DNA of 13,140 bases from JACQHM01 sp964535215 (GTDB lineage Bacteria; Methylomirabilota; Methylomirabilia; Methylomirabilales; JACQHM01): contig CAZHST010000070.1 of NCBI GenBank assembly GCA_964535215.1, positions 1 to 13,140 of the forward strand. The letters run 5' to 3'. Position 1 is the stretch's first letter. Every line of letters begins with the position of its first letter. The notes under the pieces are model-generated. The model saw only the letters and a program-made list of their open reading frames with translations. It was not told the origin of the DNA and ran no database searches. Shown piece after piece: positions 1 to 6,183 of this stretch. The position numbers and the translations under genes are program-made.

Positions 1-64
1 TGGCATACGGAGCCTCCTCCTCCTGCTCCATCGCGGCCACTTGGTGCAGAAGATCAGCTAACAT
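1..64 (-). CDS. N-terminal start of an unidentified protein (partial)
   Basis: Only the first 21 codons lie in the window (MLADLLHQVAAMEQEEEAPYA), so the product cannot be identified. The start is well supported: the ATG at 64-62 is preceded on the minus strand by a strong Shine-Dalgarno, GGAGGTGA, with suitable spacing. The TGA stop of the upstream gene lies inside this ribosome-binding site, only 6 nt before the ATG, so the two genes are probably co-transcribed and translationally linked. The visible N-terminus is acidic and predicted helical, with no signal peptide. Confidence 0.6.
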   Translation of the reverse strand, partial: MLADLLHQVAAMEQEEEAPYA

Positions 65-70
65 GCTCCT

Positions 71-421
71 TCACCTCCTTTCCCCACCCCAACAGACCGG
101 ATCCCATGCGGTTCGTCGGCGAAACAGGACGGCTTCCCGCTCCACCAGGCGGAGGAGACGTTCAATGGCCGGATGGGGCTTTCGGAGATCTCGGGGAGTG
201 GCTTGGGATCTCCCTCCCGCCCTTCTCTCTTGAGCCAACCGGGCCATCGTGTCCCGGTAGATCTCCTCAATGCTCTCGGCCACGGTCTCGACCAGCCGGT
301 CATCCGTGTGCTGGAGAATGAAGATCCCGCCCAGGCTGAGGATCAGGTTCCGAAACCCGTTTCGCACGATGGCTTCGACGGAGGATTGACGGCCATTCGT
401 TCGGGGAGTTTTCTTGCTCAT
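71..421 (-). CDS. hypothetical protein, 116 aa, basic and helical
   Basis: I do not recognise this family. The start at 421 (MSKKTPRTNG) is preferred because GGTGAG lies about 5 nt upstream; an in-frame start 12 nt earlier (433) has a poorer site. The N-terminus is Lys/Arg rich. A short hydrophobic stretch (LILSLGGIFIL, about residues 25-35) follows, then an acidic helix (VETVAESIEEIYRDTMARLAQERR) and a basic C-terminal half (ERLLRLVEREAVLFRRRTAW). The hydrophobic stretch is too short and isolated to call a membrane anchor. The gene lies between the broken sigma-like gene (78 nt upstream) and the partial gene that begins 6 nt downstream, all on one strand, so the three probably form one accessory operon. 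Whether this is a real protein rests on the two good ribosome-binding sites and the operon spacing. Confidence 0.5.
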   Translation of the reverse strand: MSKKTPRTNGRQSSVEAIVRNGFRNLILSLGGIFILQHTDDRLVETVAESIEEIYRDTMARLAQERRAGGRSQATPRDLRKPHPAIERLLRLVEREAVLFRRRTAWDPVCWGGERR

Positions 422-499
422 GGCGCTCACCATCCCTGAGGAAGCACTCCTCCCTCTCTACGTGTCCCGCTGCCGAAGATCGGACAGGAAAAATGAAGG

Positions 500-1358
500 C
501 TACCCAGAGCGCTCCGGCTGGTGGCCCTTGAGAAGCTCGATGACCTCTGGGAAGCTGACCTCGCGAGGATCAAGACCAAGGGCCCGGGCCTGCTGCTTCC
601 TGAAGCGCTCAAAAAACCCCCGGATCTTGGCCTCCGCCCGCTGCCGTCGTTTGGTGAGCCGGTCGTAGGCCTGGCGGCCTTTTCCGCGGGAGAGGCTCCT
701 TAACGGCGTGCCGAGGAGCCGGGTCCGGTGGATCAGGTCGGCTTCTTCCTGGGTGATGACCCTGAGGCTGACCAGGCGATCCAGCACGCTTTCCTCCATC
801 GCTTCAAGCAGGGGTGGGGCGATGTCTTGCTCCGTGCCAGCTTCGGCTTCGACAGCCCGTTCCCCCTTTTCCATCCACTCCCGCTCCCTCCTCCGTCTCG
901 TGACTTCGCCTTTGAACCAGGCGCTGGTCTTCGAGAGGGTGTCCATGAGGAGGTTCTTCGCGATCTTCCGGGGACGCCGGCGTAGGGGGTAGTTGGCGAT
1001 GACCTCCAGGCAGAACAGGTACACCTGGCTCCACAGCTCTTCGACGGAGAGGCCGGGGAAGTTTCCCCCTGTACCGGCTGATGATCGTTCCTAACCCGGG
1101 GAGGAGGAGCCTCACGAGGTAGTTGGCCAGGTCCGGATGGCCCGTTGCCTGGGTCTCGTGGATGAGGGCCCGGAACAGTTCGTCCTTAAACTCGAACTGG
1201 TGAGGATCCTGCTCGTGGAGGAAGCGGAGGACCCCCTCAGGGCTGGGGAACGATGAGAAGATCCCATGGCGGGTCCTGATCTCCTCGTAGAGACGGATGA
1301 ACGGAGCAGAGGTGGAAAGGGACCGGAGGCTCTCCCGGAGCTCCTCCTCGAAGCCCAT
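500..1358 (-). pseudogene. sigma-factor-like helix-turn-helix protein, frameshifted
   Basis: Two overlapping minus-strand frames join into one sensible protein if one base is removed from the G5 run at 1065-1069. The N-terminal frame runs from 1358 (or 1385) and would otherwise end at 804. The C-terminal frame runs to 500. The repaired junction reads ISRYRGNFPGLSVEELWSQVYLFCLEVIANYPLRRRPRKIAKNLLMDTL in two joined parts, about 285 aa overall. The first part (DLANYLVRLLLPG to RRPRKIAKNLLMDTL) resembles the sigma region 2-like section of sigma-like proteins. The C-terminal part (EEADLIHRTRLLG, then a TKRRQRAEAKI helix) resembles a region 4-type helix-turn-helix. The start at 1358 has an AGGCGG-like Shine-Dalgarno about 9 nt upstream; the one at 1385 has none. 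The frameshift could be a real mutation, a homopolymer read error, or less likely a +1 recoding event. The sigma assignment rests on pattern only. Confidence 0.5.
1065..1069 (-). other. homopolymer frameshift site (G5 on minus strand)
   Basis: The run of five C on the plus strand (G on the coding strand) is where the reading frame of the sigma-like gene changes. With four G the codons read R-Y-R-G-N-F-P-G-L-S-V-E-E-L-W and run straight into the downstream frame. With five the upstream frame continues into proline/arginine-rich, low-quality sequence to a stop at 804. The direction is +1 (one base skipped), and no stop codon or rare-codon stall is visible at the site. Confidence 0.55.
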
Positions 1359-1577
1359 GACGCTGACCGCCTTTCCGGCCCGCATGGGAACGGCAGGCCC
1401 TGGGCGGCCAGCCTAGAAAGAGAGAGCCAGAGAAGTCCCTTGGACAGCATGGGATTTTCATGGGTTGGTGATGGGGGACGACGTCAGGGGGGATGGGAAG
1501 AGAGGAGCGAATCCAAGAGCGATCTGAGAGGCTCAGGGGCTTCTCAGCGATCCCTCGAAGGGAACAACAACGCCCTA

Positions 1578-1598
1578 AGATCCGGCTGATCCGGATCT
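1578..1598. repeat. perfect 8-bp inverted repeat, hairpin
   Basis: The arms AGATCCGG (1578-1585) and CCGGATCT (1591-1598) are separated by a 5-nt loop. Flanking GCCC and GGGC could extend the stem with a small bulge. No T-run follows on the plus strand, and only GTTGTTGTT follows on the minus strand, so it is a poor terminator. It may be an operator or an RNA structure ahead of the toxin-antitoxin pair. Confidence 0.4.
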
Positions 1599-1624
1599 GG
1601 GGCTTAAACGAAGAGGACAGCAGG

Positions 1625-1654
1625 ATGACAAGACAGCACGGGCTATGTTAGAAT
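1625..1654 (+). promoter_or_regulatory. candidate sigma70-type promoter for the MNT-HEPN pair
   Basis: ATGACA (1625-1630) and TAGAAT (1649-1654) each differ by one base from the -35 and -10 consensus and are 18 nt apart. The predicted transcript start near 1661 gives a leader of about 48 nt carrying the GGAGGTG ribosome-binding site. This is a sequence match only. Confidence 0.4.
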
Positions 1655-1708
1655 TGGCCCGATGAAGAAGTGGGGGATTAAGCGCAGGATCCCGGAGGTG
1701 AAGCGGCT

Positions 1709-2029
1709 GTGCAACCAGAGATTGCCAAGCTTTTGAGGGAACTGAAAGAAGCGTTATCTCGAATCTACGGAGAGAATCTCTCTGGTCTCTACCTCTACGG
1801 CTCTTATGCCGTCCGAGAGGAGAGTCCTGAATCGGATGTGGATGTGGCTATTGTGTTGAAGGATTTTGGTGATTACTGGGAAGAGGTGCAGCGGACGGGC
1901 CATGTCATCTCGGAACTGTCCCTCAAGTACAACGTCAGCATTTCACCGGTTCGTGTGCGGGAAGCCGATTGGCTCCACGGGGACTCGCCATTTCTCCACA
2001 ATGTACGGAAAGCCTGTGTCCCGCTATGA
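1709..2029 (+). CDS. MNT-type minimal nucleotidyltransferase, probable antitoxin
   Basis: This 106-aa protein has the diagnostic GSX10DXD motif of minimal nucleotidyltransferases. G31-S32 lies in LYLYGSY and D43-V-D45 in SDVDVAIVL, the metal-binding carboxylates that hold NTP. In characterised MNT-HEPN (type VII) modules this enzyme inactivates the HEPN toxin by adenylylation. The start is GTG at 1709, chosen because GGAGGTG lies 8 nt upstream and the frame matches the family N-terminus (helical, QPEIAKLLRELKEAL). Its TGA stop overlaps the ATG of the HEPN gene by 4 nt (ATGA), typical of a translationally coupled pair. The pair appears less GC-rich than the neighbouring genes, consistent with horizontal transfer. 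The family is clear; the antitoxin role is inferred from gene order. Confidence 0.85.
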   Translation: MQPEIAKLLRELKEALSRIYGENLSGLYLYGSYAVREESPESDVDVAIVLKDFGDYWEEVQRTGHVISELSLKYNVSISPVRVREADWLHGDSPFLHNVRKACVPL

Positions 2030-2427
2030 AGAAGAAAACGGAGCAGCTTTTAGCCAAGGCGCAAGATGCCATCGAGGCAGCGGAACTGCTCCTCCAAGGT
2101 GGCAAGAACAGCTTTGCAGCGGGACGGGCGTATTACGCTATGTTTTATGTGGCGGAGGCCCTCCTCTTTGAGAAGGGGTTGGAATTTCGGAAGCATGGTG
2201 GGGTTCATGCAGCTTTCGGAGAGCACTTTGCCAAGACAGACGAGCTGGACGCCCGATTTCATCGGTATCTTCTCGAAGCTTTCGAGAGCAGGTTGGAAGC
2301 GGACTACGGCGTAGACGTCGTTCTGAGCGCCGGTGCCGTGAATGAGATAATCGAGCGATCCAAGGAATTCCTGGCCGCAGCGAGGCGTTATCTTCAAGCG
2401 GGAGAGGGCAGATCTCAAGAGTCATAA
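2026..2427 (+). CDS. HEPN domain protein, probable toxin of an MNT-HEPN pair
   Basis: This 133-aa all-helical protein matches the HEPN family of the PF05168 type. FAAGRAYYAMFYVAEALL (residues 30-47) is the characteristic helix, followed by GLEFRKHGGVHAAFGEHFAKT (51-71). R55 and H61 are spaced as R-X5-H, which fits the R-X4-6-H ribonuclease signature of HEPN toxins. Because PF05168 proteins vary at this motif, catalytic activity is not certain. The ATG at 2026 is used rather than in-frame upstream codons because it overlaps the MNT stop as ATGA and begins the conserved MKKKTEQLLAKAQDAIEAAELLL helix. The likely role is an RNase or tRNA-targeting toxin neutralised by the partner nucleotidyltransferase. 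The gene converges on the helicase gene, with 38 nt between their ends and no clear terminator. Confidence 0.85.
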   Translation: MKKKTEQLLAKAQDAIEAAELLLQGGKNSFAAGRAYYAMFYVAEALLFEKGLEFRKHGGVHAAFGEHFAKTDELDARFHRYLLEAFESRLEADYGVDVVLSAGAVNEIIERSKEFLAAARRYLQAGEGRSQES

Positions 2428-2465
2428 GCAGCATGGCCATCCGTGTTAAGAGGCTCTAACGACGC

Positions 2466-5099
2466 TTACCTCAAGACAACTTCGTCCGGCCTCAAGTTGA
2501 GCACCAACCCCTCCCCGGCGACGACGGTGATCAAGGCTTTGGCTCGGTCCGGCGGAAGGACCTGCTTGAATCGCTTCAGGAGCTGGGCCTTGTGGTAGTG
2601 AATCTGCTGCGGCTCCACGGCCGTCCCATCGGGCCACATGCGCTGGTAGAGGCGCTCATAGGGAACGCATTGGCCTGGGGCTTCAGCCAGGGCGACCAGC
2701 TGCCGGAACTGCTTGGAGGTCAGGACGAGGGTCTGCTCCTCCCACCGCACAGTCCCCGGATGGGAACGGTCGATGAGCAGGATAGCTTTGCAGGCGTGAT
2801 AGGGCGGCGTGGCCTCCCGGACCTGGGCTTCCTCAATCAGGACCTCAGGTCTATAGCAGCCTTGCCTGGGCTTCACGCCCACCTCCCGGGAGAGGTCCCC
2901 AGTCAGCTTTTCCGGGAGGACCTGCCGAAGCGCTTTAAGGGAGCTGTCTTGCAAGACCTCGGGATCCTGATAATCCCTCTTCATGAGCTTCCCGATGGCT
3001 CCTCGTCCCAAGCCCCTCTGGCAGAGCTTGGCGTAGGGGAGGCCTTCCTCAGGAAGGCGGTCCCTCAGGCGCTGGGAGAGCCGCTCGACCCTTTCCACGG
3101 CAGCTTGAGGCCAGCCTTTGGCCCTGGCGAGCTCGGCGAGCGTCCCGGCCAGCCAACGGAATCTCCTTCCCACCCTCCGGATCGCTCCGGACGGGGTTTC
3201 AAAGTGCCGCTCGATCTTCGAGGTCTCCATCGGCCCGATCCAGTGGGAGAGGAGCAAGACCTTCCTGCTCGCCTGCTCCTCGTCGGCCAGCCATCCTGCC
3301 CCCGTGAGAAACCTCTGGAAGAGCAGTTTCCCTTCTTCCCCGGCCTCTAGGACCTCTTGCCGGAGGTGGCGGCGATACCGGTCGCCCCGATGCTCGGCTT
3401 CTGTCAGCGGGAGGGAGACGGCCTGCCCATCCTCCGTCAGGGCCAGCATCATGAGGATCTCCAGCTCCGAGGTTCCAGAAGGGATAGCCTCGTCCAGCCA
3501 TCGGAGCATCATGAGGCAGGTCTCCACCGTCATCCCGTTCTGGGCGGCCACCCGGCCTAGCTCCGTGGGATGGAGGCGGCCCCGATCGTCCTTGAAGATG
3601 AGCCCTTCTTTCACGAAGAGACCGATCTCTTCGGCGAGAGCGCTCTCGAGCGCTCGCTCTCCGCTCTCCCCCTGCCAGGCGGTGGAACCGGTGAAGGTGG
3701 AGCGGAAGAATGTTTTCAACTCCATGAGCGTCCGGCAGAAGCCTGACGCGATGAGGTGGAGCACCTCTGGCCCCAGGTCCGCCGTGCTCAGGGAAGGGGT
3801 CAGCTTCTCTAAGGGGCCTTCGAGGTAAAACCGCTTCCAGACCTCTGCTTCAAACGGGGAGGTGGTCACCAGGATGGCCCGGCCGAAGCCCTCGACGAGG
3901 CCGAAGCGGCCCGCCCGGCCGCTGAGCCCTTCATACTCACCCTTCGTGATGTCCGAGAGGCCAAGCTCCTGGAACGGCTTGACACGGCGCCATCGTTTGA
4001 CATCGATGATGACGTTCTTCGCCGGCAGGTTCAGGTCCATGGCCAGGGTACTGGTGGAGCAGAGGATCCGAATCTCCCCCTGACGGAAGGTGCGTTCTAT
4101 CAGCTCCCGCTGTTCCCAGGGAAGGTCGGCGTGGTGGAGCCCCACCCCCTTCTGGAGGAGCCCGATCAGCAGATCCCGGGTGATCGTCTCCTCCTGGCTC
4201 TTCAGCTCGGCGATGGCCTCCTTGGCCGGAGGGAGGTCCACCGCCTCGGCCAGCTTTCGGGCGTACATTTCGGCCAGAGCCTGATCCCGGAAGAAGAGGA
4301 GGGTCGGCTCCCCTAGCTCCTCGCTAAGATACCGCGTGGCTCGGAGGATCGCCTGCTCTTCCCTTTCCTCCTCCGGCTCAAACCAGCGTTCCTCCCCGAC
4401 CCCTTTGCTGCTCTGCTCGATGTAGCGGAAGAGACCCCGGCAAAGGATCCCCTTCTGAAGCTCCACCGGCCGTCGCTCACTGACCAAGAGATCGGCTTTT
4501 AGCCATTTCGCCAGTTCTTGAGGCTCCCCAAAGACGGCGGAGAGACCCAGGATCTGGAGCCCAGGTCGGGCCAGGCGGACCTGGGTCAGGATGCTCTCTA
4601 ACGTAGGGCCCAGCTCAGGATCGGCGATCATCTGGAGTTCGTCCACCACGAGGAGGCCGACCTCCTCCAAGAGGCCCGGCCGTTTGACCAGGAGGGGCTG
4701 GAGCGTCTCGACCCCCAGGATGGCGATGTGAAATCGGCCAGCCTCAAGGTCCGCCTCGAACTCCTGTCGCTCTCGGGTGGCGATGACCGTCCTGATCCCC
4801 AGGGGCGCATACGCCTCCTGGAACTGGGCATACTTCTCCTCGGCTAATGCCTTCGAGGGAACCAGGTAGAAGACCCGCTGTTTCCTGTGGACGGTGAGGA
4901 GGGCCATGAGTTCGCCGATGAAGGTCTTCCCCGAGGAGCTGGGAGCCAGGATGAGGAGGTTCTGCCCCTGGAGGAGGCGGGATTCCCGCAAGGCCTGCTC
5001 CTGAAGGGGAAGGAGCGCTTCCCCGTACCGCTCTTTCCAGATCTCGATGACCTCCTGCTCGATCCCATAGGCCGCCAGGTGATCCATCTTGAGCGCCAT
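2466..5099 (-). CDS. Ski2/Hel308-like helicase fused to an OmpR/PhoB-type winged helix
   Basis: This 877-aa superfamily 2 helicase has PLQEQAL (31-37, Q-motif-like), Walker A APSSSGKT (52-59), Walker B DELQ (153-156), motif III LSAVFG (186-191), HHADLPWEQRELIERTFRQG (322-341), motif V TLAMDLNLPAKNVIID (351-366) and motif VI GLSGRAGR (391-398). This order and spacing is that of Ski2/Hel308 helicases. The middle of the protein would hold the winged-helix and ratchet part. The last ~110 residues (about 767-877) match an OmpR/PhoB-type effector domain: LVLTSKQFRQLVALAEAPGQ, PYERLYQRMW, IHYHKAQLLKRF, then ITVVAGEGLVLNL. No receiver domain is present. The gene starts 40 nt downstream of lexA on the same strand, so it is probably SOS-induced. 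The start could be 5099 or 5087 (four codons later); the latter has better ribosome-binding spacing. A role in DNA repair or replication restart is likely, but the substrate is unknown. Confidence 0.85.
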   Translation of the reverse strand: MALKMDHLAAYGIEQEVIEIWKERYGEALLPLQEQALRESRLLQGQNLLILAPSSSGKTFIGELMALLTVHRKQRVFYLVPSKALAEEKYAQFQEAYAPLGIRTVIATRERQEFEADLEAGRFHIAILGVETLQPLLVKRPGLLEEVGLLVVDELQMIADPELGPTLESILTQVRLARPGLQILGLSAVFGEPQELAKWLKADLLVSERRPVELQKGILCRGLFRYIEQSSKGVGEERWFEPEEEREEQAILRATRYLSEELGEPTLLFFRDQALAEMYARKLAEAVDLPPAKEAIAELKSQEETITRDLLIGLLQKGVGLHHADLPWEQRELIERTFRQGEIRILCSTSTLAMDLNLPAKNVIIDVKRWRRVKPFQELGLSDITKGEYEGLSGRAGRFGLVEGFGRAILVTTSPFEAEVWKRFYLEGPLEKLTPSLSTADLGPEVLHLIASGFCRTLMELKTFFRSTFTGSTAWQGESGERALESALAEEIGLFVKEGLIFKDDRGRLHPTELGRVAAQNGMTVETCLMMLRWLDEAIPSGTSELEILMMLALTEDGQAVSLPLTEAEHRGDRYRRHLRQEVLEAGEEGKLLFQRFLTGAGWLADEEQASRKVLLLSHWIGPMETSKIERHFETPSGAIRRVGRRFRWLAGTLAELARAKGWPQAAVERVERLSQRLRDRLPEEGLPYAKLCQRGLGRGAIGKLMKRDYQDPEVLQDSSLKALRQVLPEKLTGDLSREVGVKPRQGCYRPEVLIEEAQVREATPPYHACKAILLIDRSHPGTVRWEEQTLVLTSKQFRQLVALAEAPGQCVPYERLYQRMWPDGTAVEPQQIHYHKAQLLKRFKQVLPPDRAKALITVVAGEGLVLNLRPDEVVLR

Positions 5100-5118
5100 C
5101 CCTAAGGCCCTCGTGTGC

Positions 5119-5130
5119 CAGAACGTTCTG
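5119..5130. repeat. 12-bp perfect palindrome between lexA and the helicase gene
   Basis: CAGAACGTTCTG is its own reverse complement and lies 20 nt upstream of the helicase start. It resembles half-sites of the Gram-positive SOS box (GAAC/GTTC) but lacks the 4-nt spacer, so it is not a standard LexA site. It could be an operator or chance. Confidence 0.3.
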
Positions 5131-5139
5131 ACGCCCCCT

Positions 5140-5763
5140 TCAGCCTACCTTTGGCCGAAACACCGCCACCACCTTCCCCTGGATCTGAACCTCCCCCCCT
5201 TTGACGAAGATCGGTTCCATAGTCCTGTTGGCCGGTTGAAGGCGGATCCGCTCTTTCTCCCGAAAGAAGCGCTTGACCGTCGCCTCGTCCCCGAGGAGCG
5301 CCACGACGATCTCCCCGTTCTCCGCCATCTTCTGCTGCCTGGCGATGATGAGATCCCCGTCGAAGATCCCGGCCTCGACCATGCTCTCCCCCCGGACGCG
5401 GAGGGCAAAGAGCCGTCCCCCCTTGACGAAGGCCTTATCCACAAGAAGGGTCCCTTCGATGTTCTCCAGGGCGAGGAGCGGTTTGCCCGCCACGACCCGG
5501 CCCACGATCGGCACCTCCCGACCTGACTTTGTGACCAGCTTCTCGATGTAGTCGGCCACCTCGATCCCCCGCGACCGGCCTAAGACCCTCCGGATGTACC
5601 CCTTCCGCTCCAGGGCCTTCAGATGGTCCACCACCCCTGTCGGGCTGGCGAGTCGAAAGCGGTGGGCGATCTCCCAGAGGGTAGGGGGATACCCTTGCTC
5701 CCGGATCATCTCGACGATGAACCCATAGATCTCCTGCTGTCTCTTCGTGAGTGCTCCTCTCAT
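5140..5763 (-). CDS. lexA: LexA repressor (SOS regulator, self-cleaving)
   Basis: This 207-aa protein is full length for LexA. The N-terminal winged helix begins LTKRQQEIYGFIVEMIREQGYPPTLWEIAHRFRLASPTGVVDHLKALERKGYI (two parts of one domain, residues 5-57), with recognition helix SPTGVVDHLKAL. The C-terminal S24 peptidase domain has the cleavage bond A92-G93 in VVAGKP, catalytic S127 in RGESM and K164 in ATVKRFF, so autocleavage should be intact. The frame is open further upstream, but the start at 5763 has AGGAGG 8 nt away, whereas the ATG at 5769 leaves only 2 nt. Its promoter contains a LexA box, so it should repress itself and the helicase gene downstream. It is divergent from the xis-int pair. 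Whether it is the only lexA of this genome or an element-borne second copy cannot be seen here. Confidence 0.93.
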   Translation of the reverse strand: MRGALTKRQQEIYGFIVEMIREQGYPPTLWEIAHRFRLASPTGVVDHLKALERKGYIRRVLGRSRGIEVADYIEKLVTKSGREVPIVGRVVAGKPLLALENIEGTLLVDKAFVKGGRLFALRVRGESMVEAGIFDGDLIIARQQKMAENGEIVVALLGDEATVKRFFREKERIRLQPANRTMEPIFVKGGEVQIQGKVVAVFRPKVG

Positions 5764-5811
5764 CGGCATGGCCTCCTCTGAAGGGTCCTCAGGGGTCAAG
5801 AAAGTGGGCCA

Positions 5812-5840
5812 AATATACTGTAAAGATTTACAGATGTCAA
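5812..5840 (-). promoter_or_regulatory. lexA promoter
   Basis: On the minus strand TTGACA (5840-5835) and TATATT (5817-5812) are separated by exactly 17 nt, a near-perfect sigma70 promoter. The start of transcription is expected near 5805, giving a leader of about 40 nt to the lexA ATG. The spacer is almost entirely the LexA box. Confidence 0.85.
5818..5833. promoter_or_regulatory. LexA (SOS) box
   Basis: CTGTAAAGATTTACAG fits CTGT-N8-ACAG, with symmetric 7-bp arms CTGTAAA and TTTACAG around a 2-bp centre. It sits in the spacer of the lexA promoter, so bound LexA would block RNA polymerase and autoregulate. It is also about 130 bp upstream of the divergent excisionase-like gene. Confidence 0.9.
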
Positions 5841-5890
5841 GCGTTTTCTTCGGCCGTCTTTTTCCTGTCCGATCCGCTCGAAGGAGGGAC

Positions 5891-5902
5891 GTATCGGGAT
5901 AC
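5891..5902. repeat. short inverted repeat upstream of the excisionase-like gene
   Basis: GTATC and GATAC flank a GG centre, 62 nt before the plus-strand ATG. It could be an operator for the int module. At 5 bp per arm it may also be chance. Confidence 0.2.
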
Positions 5903-5963
5903 AGAAGGACGTCTCTAAGTGGAAATGGAATGGGGCTTACACCCTTGACAAAGGAGGGGGGCA

Positions 5964-6182
5964 ATGGTACCAGAGGAGTACTTATCGATCAAGCAACTCT
6001 GCGAGCGGATCCCCTACCGGCCCCAGTCGATCCGGAACATGATGACTCAGGGGATCTTTCGGGAGGGGGAACATTACTTCAAGCCGACGGCCAGGAAGGT
6101 GATCTTCAAATGGTCGGCGATCCAGCGGTGGATCGAGGGCGAACGGGCGAAGGGTGCAATCCCTCTCGCCAGGGGAGGCTAA
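5964..6182 (+). CDS. excisionase-like small helix-turn-helix protein
   Basis: This 72-aa protein is a single winged-helix/MerR-type domain. YLSIKQLCERIPYRPQSIRNMMTQG (residues 6-30) is the helix-turn-helix, followed by a wing (EGEHYFKPTARKVIFKW) and the helix SAIQRWIEGER. This layout is that of AlpA/Xis-type DNA-binding proteins, which bend DNA at attachment sites or regulate integrase genes. The ATG at 5964 follows AAAGGAGGGGGG, a very strong ribosome-binding site. The stop TAA leaves only 1 nt before the integrase ATG, so the two are co-transcribed. No clear plus-strand promoter is seen upstream. The intergenic region is shared with the LexA-controlled promoter of lexA. The excisionase role is inferred from fold and position. 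Confidence 0.75.
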   Translation: MVPEEYLSIKQLCERIPYRPQSIRNMMTQGIFREGEHYFKPTARKVIFKWSAIQRWIEGERAKGAIPLARGG

Positions 6183-6183
6183 G

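Larger units (their letters stand above)
1386..1708. other. 323-nt intergenic region between divergent gene groups
   Basis: This region separates the minus-strand sigma-like gene from the plus-strand MNT-HEPN pair. It holds an 8-bp perfect hairpin at 1578-1598, a candidate plus-strand promoter at 1625-1654 and the MNT ribosome-binding site GGAGGTG at 1694-1700. I see no convincing minus-strand promoter for the sigma-like gene, and the open frames across the region lack good starts. Confidence 0.5.

Noticed and set aside
1662..1736. 24-codon plus-strand ORF (MKKWGIKRRIPEVKRL...) overlapping the MNT start, a possible leader peptide
   Set aside because: It has no Shine-Dalgarno and would begin at the predicted transcript start. 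It is more likely chance.
2592..3350. 252-aa plus-strand ORF opposite the helicase, and similar long shadows opposite lexA, phoU, pstB and pstS
   Set aside because: These are antisense open frames common in GC-rich coding sequence, Pro/Gly/Arg rich and without family motifs.
5764..5964. N-terminal extension of LexA to 274 aa
   Set aside because: It would cover lexA's own promoter and LexA box, and the normal LexA N-terminus with a good ribosome-binding site is at 5763.
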